Positions 17,586-24,593 of a stretch of DNA of 43,128 nucleotides are shown here, piece after piece. The first letter of the stretch is position 1, and every line of letters starts with the position of its first letter. The stretch spans positions 314,657 through 357,784 of the forward strand of contig NZ_KI519424.1 in assembly GCF_000482465.1 (NCBI RefSeq), given 5' to 3'. The translations under genes and the position numbers were made by a program. The notes beneath the pieces are model-generated. The model was not told the origin of the DNA. It did no database searches and saw only the letters and a list, made by a program, of their open reading frames with translations. The stretch comes from Runella limosa DSM 17973. Lineage in GTDB: Bacteria > Bacteroidota > Bacteroidia > Cytophagales > Spirosomataceae.

Positions 17586-18497
17586 ATGTTTAGGTACTGG
17601 ATACTTCATTTTCTTTTTGCGCTTACTGCGTATGCTCAAGAACCCTACGTGGTGGTATTGGGAACTGCCCAAGACGGTGGCTATCCGCAGGCGGGTTGTA
17701 ATAAAGCTTGCTGTCAGGCGGTTTGGGAGAAAAAATTAGCCTTTGAATCTGTTTCGTGCATCGCATTGGTGGATCCAAGCACTGGCCAACGCTGGATTTT
17801 TGACGCTACCCCTGATTTTAAGATCCAATTAGAAGCGCTTAAACATACCACAAACAACGAATCAAATGACCTGTCGGGGATTTTTCTTACGCACGCCCAC
17901 ATTGGTCACTACACTGGCCTCATGGATTTAGGAAGGGAAGTCATGGGTGCCAAATCCGTGCCCGTGTTTGTCATGCCTCGTATGAAAGAATACCTAGAGA
18001 AAAATGGCCCATGGAGTCAACTGGTCAGCATCGAAAACGTCAAGCTCCAGCCTATACAAGAAAACGGATTCGTTCAATTAAATAGCCGTTTGCAGGTTCG
18101 GGCGTTCCGCGTTCCGCATCGGGACGAGTTTTCAGAAACAGTAGGGTACGAAATCAAAAGCCAAGGGAAACGTCTCGTGTTTATTCCTGACATCGATAAA
18201 TGGCAAAAGTGGTCTGAATCGCTCGAAGGGTTGGTACAATCGGCTGACTATGCCTTACTCGACGGCACTTTTTACAAAGACGGAGAAATCAACCGCCCCA
18301 TGAGCGAAGTTCCGCATCCGTTTGTCACCGAAACAATGTCGCTATTGGATACGCTACCTATATCCCAAAAATCCAAAGTTCATTTTATTCACCTTAACCA
18401 TACCAACCCACTTCTCCAACCAACGTCCGAAGAGTCAAGGCTAATCCAAAAAAAAGGCTTTCAGGTAGCGCGCTCACTGCAAATTTTTAGACTATGA
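17586..18497 (+). CDS. MBL-fold metallo-hydrolase, PqqB-like, exported
   Basis: A 303-aa metallo-beta-lactamase-fold protein related to PqqB. It has the LGTAQDGGYPQAGC start typical of that family, a cysteine cluster (GCNKACC), the metal motif THAHIGHYTGL, further ligands in VPHRDEF and IPDID, and a final HLNHTNPLL. I chose the ATG at 17586, which gives a clear signal peptide (WILHFLFALTAYAQ); a TTG 27 bases upstream is less likely. Unlike cytoplasmic PqqB it appears to be exported, and no other pqq genes are here, so a role in PQQ synthesis is doubtful. Confidence 0.82.
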   Translation: MFRYWILHFLFALTAYAQEPYVVVLGTAQDGGYPQAGCNKACCQAVWEKKLAFESVSCIALVDPSTGQRWIFDATPDFKIQLEALKHTTNNESNDLSGIFLTHAHIGHYTGLMDLGREVMGAKSVPVFVMPRMKEYLEKNGPWSQLVSIENVKLQPIQENGFVQLNSRLQVRAFRVPHRDEFSETVGYEIKSQGKRLVFIPDIDKWQKWSESLEGLVQSADYALLDGTFYKDGEINRPMSEVPHPFVTETMSLLDTLPISQKSKVHFIHLNHTNPLLQPTSEESRLIQKKGFQVARSLQIFRL

Positions 18498-18607
18498 AAT
18501 ATATACTAAAAGCTAGCTAAATACCTATCGGCCAAGAAGGTTTATAAACTTTTTTAAGTATTAGTTCACTATTTGTCATTTTTTTTAGTGTTTTTTTGAC
18601 ACACTTC

Positions 18608-18639
18608 TTGCAATTTTCACAAATATCATTTTATCTTTA
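18608..18639 (+). promoter_or_regulatory. Candidate promoter of the DUF6580-like gene
   Basis: TTG (18608-18610) followed after 21 bases by TATCTTTA (18632-18639), one mismatch to TAnnTTTG. It implies a leader of about 65 nt before the ATG at 18710. Confidence 0.35.
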
Positions 18640-18709
18640 CACCCAAGTTCAGAGAAATCTAAGAGCCAATAAAAAAAAACACGTATCGAGAGAATCTTTT
18701 ACCTCAGTC

Positions 18710-19249
18710 ATGAATTCAGTTTTTACGAGATTTAGTACAGTAGCTGTGCTGATTTTTTTAGCTACACTTTCTCGGATTTTACCTCATCCATTTAACTTTA
18801 CTCCCATCGGAGCGATTGCCTTGTTTGGTGCTGCTCAGTTTAGTCGTAAAGTTTATGCTTTCATGATTCCGATGGTAGCCATGCTTTTGAGTGACGTGCT
18901 CATTGGCTCACCTTCTCTCCCCACTTACGTTTCTTTTGTTCTCATTTCCGCATTTGGTCTTTTCTTTTTGAAAAAAGTTACTTTTGGACGCGTTGTCGTG
19001 GCTAGTTTGGTAGCTTCTATTTCGTTCTTTTTAATTACGAATTTCTTTGTTTGGTTTCAAAGTTCGATGTATCCACAAACATGGGCAGGACTTGTAGCGT
19101 GCTATACTGCGGGTTTAGCATTTTACCAACAAACATTTTGGGGAAACTTATTCCTCAACACCGTCATGGGTGACTTCTTTTACAATGCTGTTCTTTTTGG
19201 AAGTTACTACGGTATTCAACGATTGACATTCAAGCCTTCTATGGCGTAA
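18710..19249 (+). CDS. DUF6580-like integral membrane protein
   Basis: A 179-aa protein with about five hydrophobic helices, starting at MNSVFTRF. The pattern LPHPFNFTPIGAIALFGAAQF then PMVAMLLSDVLIG and the late FWGNLFLNTVMGDFFYNAVLFG fits the DUF6580 group, which resembles substrate-binding (S) components of ECF-type uptake systems. I recognise the family from these motifs; substrate and energising partners are unknown. The frame opens earlier (18596), but those 38 codons overlap a plausible promoter and give a polar leader, so I chose 18710. It ends at a shared hairpin with the convergent PLP enzyme gene. Confidence 0.72.
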   Translation: MNSVFTRFSTVAVLIFLATLSRILPHPFNFTPIGAIALFGAAQFSRKVYAFMIPMVAMLLSDVLIGSPSLPTYVSFVLISAFGLFFLKKVTFGRVVVASLVASISFFLITNFFVWFQSSMYPQTWAGLVACYTAGLAFYQQTFWGNLFLNTVMGDFFYNAVLFGSYYGIQRLTFKPSMA

Positions 19250-19283
19250 AATATTTGTTTTCATGGCTGTTAATAGGTAGATA

Positions 19284-19308
19284 AATAGCCCCGATATTCG
19301 GGGCTATT
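19284..19308. terminator. Bidirectional terminator, 11-bp stem
   Basis: AATAGCCCCGA (19284-19294) pairs perfectly with TCGGGGCTATT (19298-19308) over a TAT loop, followed on the plus strand by TTCTTTTT. The stop codon of the minus-strand PLP enzyme (19304-19306) lies inside the right arm. Confidence 0.85.
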
Positions 19309-20218
19309 TTCTTTTTATCGGGGGCAACAGTTCACTTCTTCCTTGTAAACCTCCCGTATGTAAAACCACCATTTGCGTTCCTGGTTTAAAAAAACCTTCT
19401 TTCGCTAATTCCACCAGTCCATACATCATTTTAGCAGTATATACTTGTTCAAGTGGTATGCCCGTTTGCGTTTCAAACTCACAAATAAACTCCAACAGTG
19501 TGTTGTTCATTTTTCCATAACCTCCAAAATGATACTTTTCTATCACTTTCAAACGTCCTTTGGGTTCGGGAATATGCGTTAAAACCAACTGAGCTGCCTC
19601 TTCTGACGATATTTTCAGGCTAGGAAAAACCAGTACATCATCCTCAAACGTGGATACAATACCCGCTGCCGTTCCACCCGTGCCCAGCGCAGTACAGAAG
19701 TAATCAATCTTTCCGTCAAGTTGATCTTTTACCTCTTCCACCATTTCAGCTACTCCTTGTACCGCCCACTGATTTGACCCACCTTCGGGAATCACAAAAG
19801 CATCTCTGCCATAAAGGTGCGCCAATATTTCTTTATTGCGGTAAGCTGTTCGGCCTACAAAATGTAGTTTCATCCCACACTTAGCCGCAAACTGCAACGT
19901 TGGGTTTGAGTCGGGGTTCAGTTCTTCGCCTCGAATGATACCAATGGTGTCAAAATCGAGTGCCTTTCCCGCAGCTGCTACGGCGGCAATGTGGTTTGAG
20001 AATGCACCACCAAACGTAAGCAATGTTTGAAAACCACTTTTTTCGGCTTCTATCAAATTATATTTTAGCTTCCGCCACTTATTTCCCGAAATGTAAGCAT
20101 GAATTAAATCATCACGTTTGATGTAAACGCGTAAATCCAGCTCTATAAAAATAGGGGCTTCAACGATTTGAATAGGGGTTTGGGCGGTGTTCTCCCAAAA
20201 TCTGACGACTTTACTCAC
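19304..20218 (-). CDS. PLP-dependent D-cysteine desulfhydrase / ACC deaminase family enzyme
   Basis: A 304-aa fold-type II PLP enzyme. The PLP lysine is in SGNKWRKLKYNL (about residue 47), followed by TFGGAFSNHIAAVAAAGK (phosphate and substrate-carboxylate region), IPEGGSNQWAVQG and the glycine-rich phosphate cradle ALGTGGTAAG. This suits the D-cysteine desulfhydrase/1-aminocyclopropane-1-carboxylate deaminase family; sequence alone does not separate the two activities. The start is a GTG at 20218, since no ATG lies near the conserved N-terminus. It is monocistronic and divergent from the LolA-like gene. Confidence 0.83.
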   Translation of the reverse strand: MSKVVRFWENTAQTPIQIVEAPIFIELDLRVYIKRDDLIHAYISGNKWRKLKYNLIEAEKSGFQTLLTFGGAFSNHIAAVAAAGKALDFDTIGIIRGEELNPDSNPTLQFAAKCGMKLHFVGRTAYRNKEILAHLYGRDAFVIPEGGSNQWAVQGVAEMVEEVKDQLDGKIDYFCTALGTGGTAAGIVSTFEDDVLVFPSLKISSEEAAQLVLTHIPEPKGRLKVIEKYHFGGYGKMNNTLLEFICEFETQTGIPLEQVYTAKMMYGLVELAKEGFFKPGTQMVVLHTGGLQGRSELLPPIKRK

Positions 20219-20239
20219 AATAACAATTTCCTTTTTACG

Positions 20240-20247
20240 TACATTTG
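20240..20247 (+). promoter_or_regulatory. Candidate -7 element of the LolA-like gene
   Basis: TACATTTG matches TAnnTTTG exactly, 51 bases before the ATG at 20298. The -33 element is not obvious. Confidence 0.4.
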
Positions 20248-20297
20248 CTTAAATCAATACCCAAGTTTTATCAACTTTTATCATTCCCCAAACAACT

Positions 20298-21128
20298 ATG
20301 AAAAAAATAATTTTGAGCCTGATGATGTTTGGTGTTGTTGGCGCAGCCTCAGCCCAAGAAACTCCCTCGGCAGATGCCATCCTTGACAAATACCTAGCGG
20401 CCATTGGCGGCAAAGAGGCCCTTTCCAAAATCGAAGACATTGCCATTAGCACAGTGGCCGAAACACAACGCGGCTCGATGGAATCGGAAGTAAAATTTAA
20501 AAAAGGCAATAAATTCAGCAGTGTCATGTATATGATGGGCAATGAAGTAATGCGCCAAACTTGCGATGGGACAAAAGTAGCCATTACTTCTGGTTTTGGA
20601 GGTAATACCAACTCTCGCACCCTTGAAGGCAAAGACGCAGCAGGCGCCATTTTACAAGCTGCTCCTTTCCCAGAATTACTTTATGCTGAATTTAACGTTC
20701 AAAAGACGGTCGTTGGCAAAGAAGCAGTCAATGGCAAAGATGCGTGGAAAGTAGAGTTTGCCATTCCTGAAGGAAGAAAATGGAACGATTTCTTTGACGT
20801 AGAGACGGGTCTTAAAGTAAAAAGAGCGGGCTCGGGTGAAGGGCAAAGAGGCCCTCGTCCTGATGGACAAGGCGGTGGTCAGCGGCCAGAAGGACAACGC
20901 CCCGAAGGTGGCGGCGGACAGGGTGGTCAAGGCGGCGGCCGTGGTGGAATGATGGGCGGTGGAATGATGAACGCAGCCCTCAGCGACTACAAAGAAATCA
21001 AGGATGCCAATGGCGTTAAAATCCCGTACATCCGCGAGCAAGGCAATGGGCAGTTCTCTTCAAAAGCCGAAGTAACGTCGGTCAAAGTAAACAAAGGCAT
21101 CAAAGACAACAACTTTGTGATTAAATAA
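20298..21128 (+). CDS. LolA-like exported protein with a Gly/Gln/Pro-rich insert
   Basis: A 276-aa exported protein. A Sec signal peptide (KKIILSLMMFGVVGAASAQ) is followed by a helix with LDKYLAAIGGKEAL, common in Bacteroidota lipoprotein-carrier-like (LolA/outer-membrane-sorting-like) proteins, and a beta-rich body ending in SVKVNKGIKDNNFVIK. The strand region FFDVETGLKVKR is typical. Between about residues 177 and 226 the fold is interrupted by a low-complexity stretch rich in Gly, Gln, Arg and Pro, ending in a methionine-glycine run. The insert is flexible and sits where related proteins continue straight into the next strand. Function is not known. Confidence 0.7.
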   Translation: MKKIILSLMMFGVVGAASAQETPSADAILDKYLAAIGGKEALSKIEDIAISTVAETQRGSMESEVKFKKGNKFSSVMYMMGNEVMRQTCDGTKVAITSGFGGNTNSRTLEGKDAAGAILQAAPFPELLYAEFNVQKTVVGKEAVNGKDAWKVEFAIPEGRKWNDFFDVETGLKVKRAGSGEGQRGPRPDGQGGGQRPEGQRPEGGGGQGGQGGGRGGMMGGGMMNAALSDYKEIKDANGVKIPYIREQGNGQFSSKAEVTSVKVNKGIKDNNFVIK

Positions 21129-21130
21129 AA

Positions 21131-21550
21131 TCACTCTTTCTTAAAATGTAATGTATTGATAAGGTATTCTTTTTCGGTGACTCTCATCAAAATATATACC
21201 TGAAACGAGTTACCATTGAGTGCCTGATACGTTGCCGTACAATACCGAACTTTAGAAGCCGTCCCCTGAAAGCCGTATTTAAAGTCTTTCGGGGGATATT
21301 TTTTAAAGAAGTTTTTCAAAATCAATTCTGCCTGTCCATCACGAACGCGCCGAAACTCAACGTGTTCGGCATCAATGACTAAGTCCAAATTTTTCTCAAA
21401 ATGCACCGCAAGATTGTGGGCATTTCCGCTTTTTATCGAGCCTTTTATTTTTTCGGCAATTTCAAGCTCGCGGGCAGCCTTCTCGGTAATAAAGCCACTA
21501 AAAATACACCCAACTACTAACGTCAAGAAAATAATTTGCAGGGTTCTCAT
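21131..21550 (-). CDS. DUF4783 domain protein, exported
   Basis: A 139-aa small exported protein. A hydrophobic signal (IIFLTLVVGCIFSGFI) is followed by a cystatin/NTF2-like alpha-beta body: HNLAVHFEKNLDLVID, AELILKNFFKKYPPKDF, then QGTASKVRYCTATYQALNG. This is the pattern of DUF4783, a family largely limited to Bacteroidota with no assigned function. It converges with the LolA-like gene with only two bases between the stops and is divergent from the phosphoribosyltransferase gene, so their promoters share the region near 21550. Confidence 0.78.
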   Translation of the reverse strand: MRTLQIIFLTLVVGCIFSGFITEKAARELEIAEKIKGSIKSGNAHNLAVHFEKNLDLVIDAEHVEFRRVRDGQAELILKNFFKKYPPKDFKYGFQGTASKVRYCTATYQALNGNSFQVYILMRVTEKEYLINTLHFKKE

Positions 21551-21568
21551 TGCGAAAGCGTAAATTTG
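21535..21568 (+). promoter_or_regulatory. Candidate promoter of the phosphoribosyltransferase gene
   Basis: TTTG (21535-21538) and an exact -7 box TAAATTTG (21561-21568) are 22 bases apart, slightly longer than the usual 19-20. It overlaps the start of the divergent DUF4783 gene. Confidence 0.4.
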
Positions 21569-21649
21569 TTTTTTGATTTCAATAAGTTCTTGGCTAAAAT
21601 TGTGCCAAACTCGTTCGTCTCACAAAAAACAGATTATTCCTTTTTCGCT

Positions 21650-22147
21650 GTGCAGAATCCAATACTTTCACTCGACCAAACCCACCAAAAAATAAAGCGA
21701 ATTGCGTTTGAAATTTACGAACGTAACCTCGAAGAAACCAACATTGTCCTTGCTGGAATTGTGGGCGAAGGTTATACCATGGCTGGTCTTTTAACCAATT
21801 ACCTGCGGGAGATTTCGCCTTTGAACATTACGTTGATGAAAATTGACCTCAACAAAGAGCAGCCCCATACCAGCCCTGTCCATTTTGACATAGACAAAGA
21901 AGCTCTCAACGGCAAAGTAATCATTGTGGTGGACGATGTGCTAAACACAGGGCGTACGCTTGCCTACAGTCTCTCGCCGTTTTTAGGTGTTTCTGTCAAA
22001 CGGGTACAAGTAGCGGTCATGGTCAATCGGGCACATCACTCTTTCCCTATTTCGGCCGATTATGTCGGTTATGCCCTCAGTACTACCCTCAACGAGCACA
22101 TTCGGGTGAAGCTTTCTGAGCCTGAAGCAGGCGTATATTTAAGTTAA
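21650..22147 (+). CDS. PyrR-like phosphoribosyltransferase
   Basis: A 165-aa type I phosphoribosyltransferase fold protein. The PRPP-binding loop VVDDVLNTGRTL is intact, and the N-terminal ILSLDQTHQKIKRIAFEIYERN resembles PyrR. PyrR proteins can be uracil phosphoribosyltransferases or pyrimidine-operon regulators; no pyr genes or attenuator are nearby, so regulation is unlikely here. I chose the GTG at 21650 because PyrR-family proteins start just before this helix; the longer frame from 21536 includes the promoter region. Its stop codon lies in a hairpin shared with the convergent YbjQ gene. Confidence 0.78.
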   Translation: MQNPILSLDQTHQKIKRIAFEIYERNLEETNIVLAGIVGEGYTMAGLLTNYLREISPLNITLMKIDLNKEQPHTSPVHFDIDKEALNGKVIIVVDDVLNTGRTLAYSLSPFLGVSVKRVQVAVMVNRAHHSFPISADYVGYALSTTLNEHIRVKLSEPEAGVYLS

Positions 22148-22170
22148 TAAGAGGGGAAGCCCCTCTTATT
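22146..22170. terminator. Bidirectional terminator, 11-bp stem
   Basis: AATAAGAGGGG (22146-22156) pairs perfectly with CCCCTCTTATT (22160-22170) over an AAG loop. The stop codons of both convergent genes (22145-22147 and 22168-22166) fall within or at the edge of the stem. Confidence 0.82.
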
Positions 22171-22486
22171 CATAAATAATGGCAGTACCGTTGGCGCTTA
22201 CCATAAGCATGGTACCACTACCACCGATGGTTTGATAATCTAAATCAACCCCAATGATGGCATTGGCACCTAGGCGTTGGGCTTGTTCAATCATTTCTTT
22301 GAGGGCAATACTCTTAGCTTCGCGCAAACCCTGTTCGTACGCCCCCGAGCGTCCGCCTACGATGTCACTAATGCCTGCAAAGAAGTCTTTTACAAAATTG
22401 GCACCTATGATGGCCTCGCCGTTGACCAAACCGATGTACTGAGTAATTTTTTTACCCTCAATGTTGTTGGTAGTTGTTATGAGCAT
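22166..22486 (-). CDS. YbjQ family protein
   Basis: A 106-aa YbjQ/DUF74 protein, normal in length. The start [14 protein letters not shown] and the motifs [15 protein letters not shown] and [11 protein letters not shown] are characteristic. The family forms a pentameric beta fold and is sometimes called heavy-metal binding, with no proven activity. An in-frame ATG at 22531 would add 15 hydrophobic residues absent from the family, so I use the ATG at 22486. Confidence 0.87.
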   Translation of the reverse strand: MLITTTNNIEGKKITQYIGLVNGEAIIGANFVKDFFAGISDIVGGRSGAYEQGLREAKSIALKEMIEQAQRLGANAIIGVDLDYQTIGGSGTMLMVSANGTAIIYE

Positions 22487-22625
22487 ATCAAAAGCGGTGA
22501 GAATGTTAAATATGGGCACAATAGTAGTCATAATGGGATAAATCGGCGGTACAATCTAGGAACAACGGTCTTGGGAATGTACCAACGACTTAAAACCTCC
22601 ATGAAAATATTGGGATATGTGCTTT

Positions 22626-23393
22626 CTAAATAGTCGTTCCTCCATCGACGGTATAAATGCCTCCTGTGCAGTATCCCGACGCATCCGAAGCCAAATACAA
22701 AACCAACGAAGCCACTTCTTCTACTGTCCCCATGCGGGCAATGGGTAATCGTTTTGTAAAATGCGCCAATGTTTTTTCGTCTTGCCACAATGCCTGGCTA
22801 AACTTTGTTTTGATAAGCCCTGGCGCTACGGCATTTACACGGATTCCGTCGGCTCCCCATTCTTTGGCCAATACTTTGGTAAGCATATTGATGGATGCTT
22901 TACTCACGCTATAAATCCCCAATCCAGGATCGGGCGTTTCGCCAGCAATGCTGCTAATATTGATAATGCTGCCCCCTCCCCTCAGTTTCATGACGGGATA
23001 CACCAGTTTTGATAGTTGAAAAGGTGCTTTTACGTTGATGTCCATGATTTTGTCATAGGCATTGTCGGGGCAATCTACGGTGGGGCCATAATAAGGGTTG
23101 GCCGCCGCGTTATTTACCAAAATATCAATGCCACCATAAACTTCAACCGTTTTGTCAAATAAGTGCTTTGTTTGCGCTTCGTCTCCCATTCTTGCCTCTA
23201 TGGCCGTGACTTCGCCCCCCGTTTTACGAATGTCTTCCGCCAATTCGTCGAGGTCTGCTTGTCGCCGACTGCTGATCACGACTTTTGCGCCAAATTGCGC
23301 CAAATACCGCGCAATTTGTTCGCCAATTCCTTTACTTGCTCCCGTAATGAGTGCTACTTTACCTGTCAATTGAAAAAGTTGATTATCAGCCAT
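22626..23393 (-). CDS. SDR family NAD(P)-dependent oxidoreductase
   Basis: A 255-aa classical short-chain dehydrogenase. It has the cofactor motif TGASKGIG (residues 17-24), NNAA, a serine in INISSIAGE, the catalytic YSVSK and the late CTGGIYTVDGG typical of FabG-like SDRs. An Arg in VISSRR after strand 2 suggests NADP preference. It follows a second SDR gene with a 33-bp gap on the same strand. The substrate cannot be named; FabG-like acyl reduction or secondary-alcohol oxidation are both possible. Confidence 0.88.
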   Translation of the reverse strand: MADNQLFQLTGKVALITGASKGIGEQIARYLAQFGAKVVISSRRQADLDELAEDIRKTGGEVTAIEARMGDEAQTKHLFDKTVEVYGGIDILVNNAAANPYYGPTVDCPDNAYDKIMDINVKAPFQLSKLVYPVMKLRGGGSIINISSIAGETPDPGLGIYSVSKASINMLTKVLAKEWGADGIRVNAVAPGLIKTKFSQALWQDEKTLAHFTKRLPIARMGTVEEVASLVLYLASDASGYCTGGIYTVDGGTTI

Positions 23394-23426
23394 TTTGGTT
23401 GTTTCTTTAGTAATTGGTGAATGAAA

Positions 23427-24185
23427 CTAGGCAGTCAAAAGTCCGCCATCTAGGACGAGGGTGTGCCCTGTCATAAACGATGATGAAGCCGAAGCCGCGT
23501 ACAAAATTGCGTCAGCGATTTCTTCGGGTTTTCCAAATCGCTTCATCGGAATGGCATTTTGGAGTGCTTCTAGGTAGTTGGTATCGTCGTTGACAATCGC
23601 ATTTTCGAGCATGGGCGTCAACGTAAACGCTGGGCAAATGGCATTGACCCTGATACCGTGTTTGGCAAATTCGAGGGCAGCCGAACGCGTCATACCCACT
23701 ACGGCATGTTTACTGGCCGAATAACCAATGTGCCCCGCAAATCCGCCCAAACCTGCCACCGACGCAATATTGACGATATTTCCCTTTTTTCTACTCAAAA
23801 AATGGGGTAAAACGGCTTGCATACAATAAAAAAGACCGTTTACGTTGACATCAAGCACTTTTTGAAAGTCGTCAATCGGGTATTTTTCGGTACGAGCTCG
23901 TGGCCCAACGATGCCCGCACTATTGACCAATACATCAATATTCCCAAAGTAGGAAATACAATCGCTAATCATGCGCTGTACGTCTTCTACGTCGGTGACA
24001 TCAATACGAGCAAAAGTCGCCGCAGCACCCATTCCCGTAAGCTCTTCTACGAGTTCGTCACCTGCTTTTTCTGACAGGTCAGCAAGGAATAATTTAGCAC
24101 CTTCGCGCGCAAAAGCCAATGCCGCCGACCGCCCAATGCCAGAACATCCTCCCGTAATAATCACTACTTGATCTTTGAAATTCAT
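23427..24185 (-). CDS. SDR family oxidoreductase
   Basis: A 252-aa classical short-chain dehydrogenase with TGGCSGIG (cofactor), an Asp at the end of strand 2 (LFLADLSEK, suggesting NAD preference), NSAG, IVNIASVAG, catalytic YSASK and a C-terminal FMTGHTLVLDGG. It is the upstream gene of a two-SDR operon. The paired NAD-type and NADP-type SDRs could act on the same substrate class, which is an inference. The 219-bp upstream gap shows no clear promoter. Confidence 0.88.
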   Translation of the reverse strand: MNFKDQVVIITGGCSGIGRSAALAFAREGAKLFLADLSEKAGDELVEELTGMGAAATFARIDVTDVEDVQRMISDCISYFGNIDVLVNSAGIVGPRARTEKYPIDDFQKVLDVNVNGLFYCMQAVLPHFLSRKKGNIVNIASVAGLGGFAGHIGYSASKHAVVGMTRSAALEFAKHGIRVNAICPAFTLTPMLENAIVNDDTNYLEALQNAIPMKRFGKPEEIADAILYAASASSSFMTGHTLVLDGGLLTA

Positions 24186-24403
24186 TGAATGAAAAATAAG
24201 TTAAATTAAGGGTTTTTGAAAAAAGTATCGGTTGTTAAAACTAGGATTATGACGCTTTAAACATCTTTTTTGACTTTCTAGCTAATCTTTACGAGAAGCT
24301 CAAAGAATACACCTAATTTTACGGCACGCATTTTGGTTATTTTTTTGATGTAAAACAAATAATTCACCCATTCCCTTTTGCTACTCAAATTTTGCGCATT
24401 TGT

Positions 24404-24544
24404 ATGATGGACTCCCAGCAACCTAACGAGACCGAAGGATTACCACCTTTCATTAAAAGTTGGCGCCAAATGTACCGCATTGTCATTGGTACCTTATTAG
24501 TACTTATGGCGCTTTTTTACGTAATGATGAAGTATTTCGAATAA
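24404..24544 (+). CDS. 46-aa single-helix membrane peptide upstream of the symporter
   Basis: A short frame: ATG at 24404, stop at 24544. The first half is polar (MDSQQPNETEGLPPFIKSW) and the second is a single membrane helix (IVIGTLLVLMALFYVMMKYF) with a YR pair before it. It ends 49 bp before the sodium:solute symporter on the same strand. Its composition (polar N-terminus, PPF-x-x-SW, one helix) looks like a real accessory peptide and not random sequence. A second ATG directly follows the first (24407). No family name recognised. Confidence 0.6.
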   Translation: MMDSQQPNETEGLPPFIKSWRQMYRIVIGTLLVLMALFYVMMKYFE

Positions 24545-24593
24545 TATTCCCAGATTCCTAAACCTTTCACTTTCCACCTAATCCCTCCTGCCA

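Noticed and set aside
24186-24403. Search for a riboswitch or tRNA in the gap before the symporter
   Set aside because: No cloverleaf, conserved riboswitch motif or strong hairpin was seen; only AT-rich sequence before the small membrane peptide.
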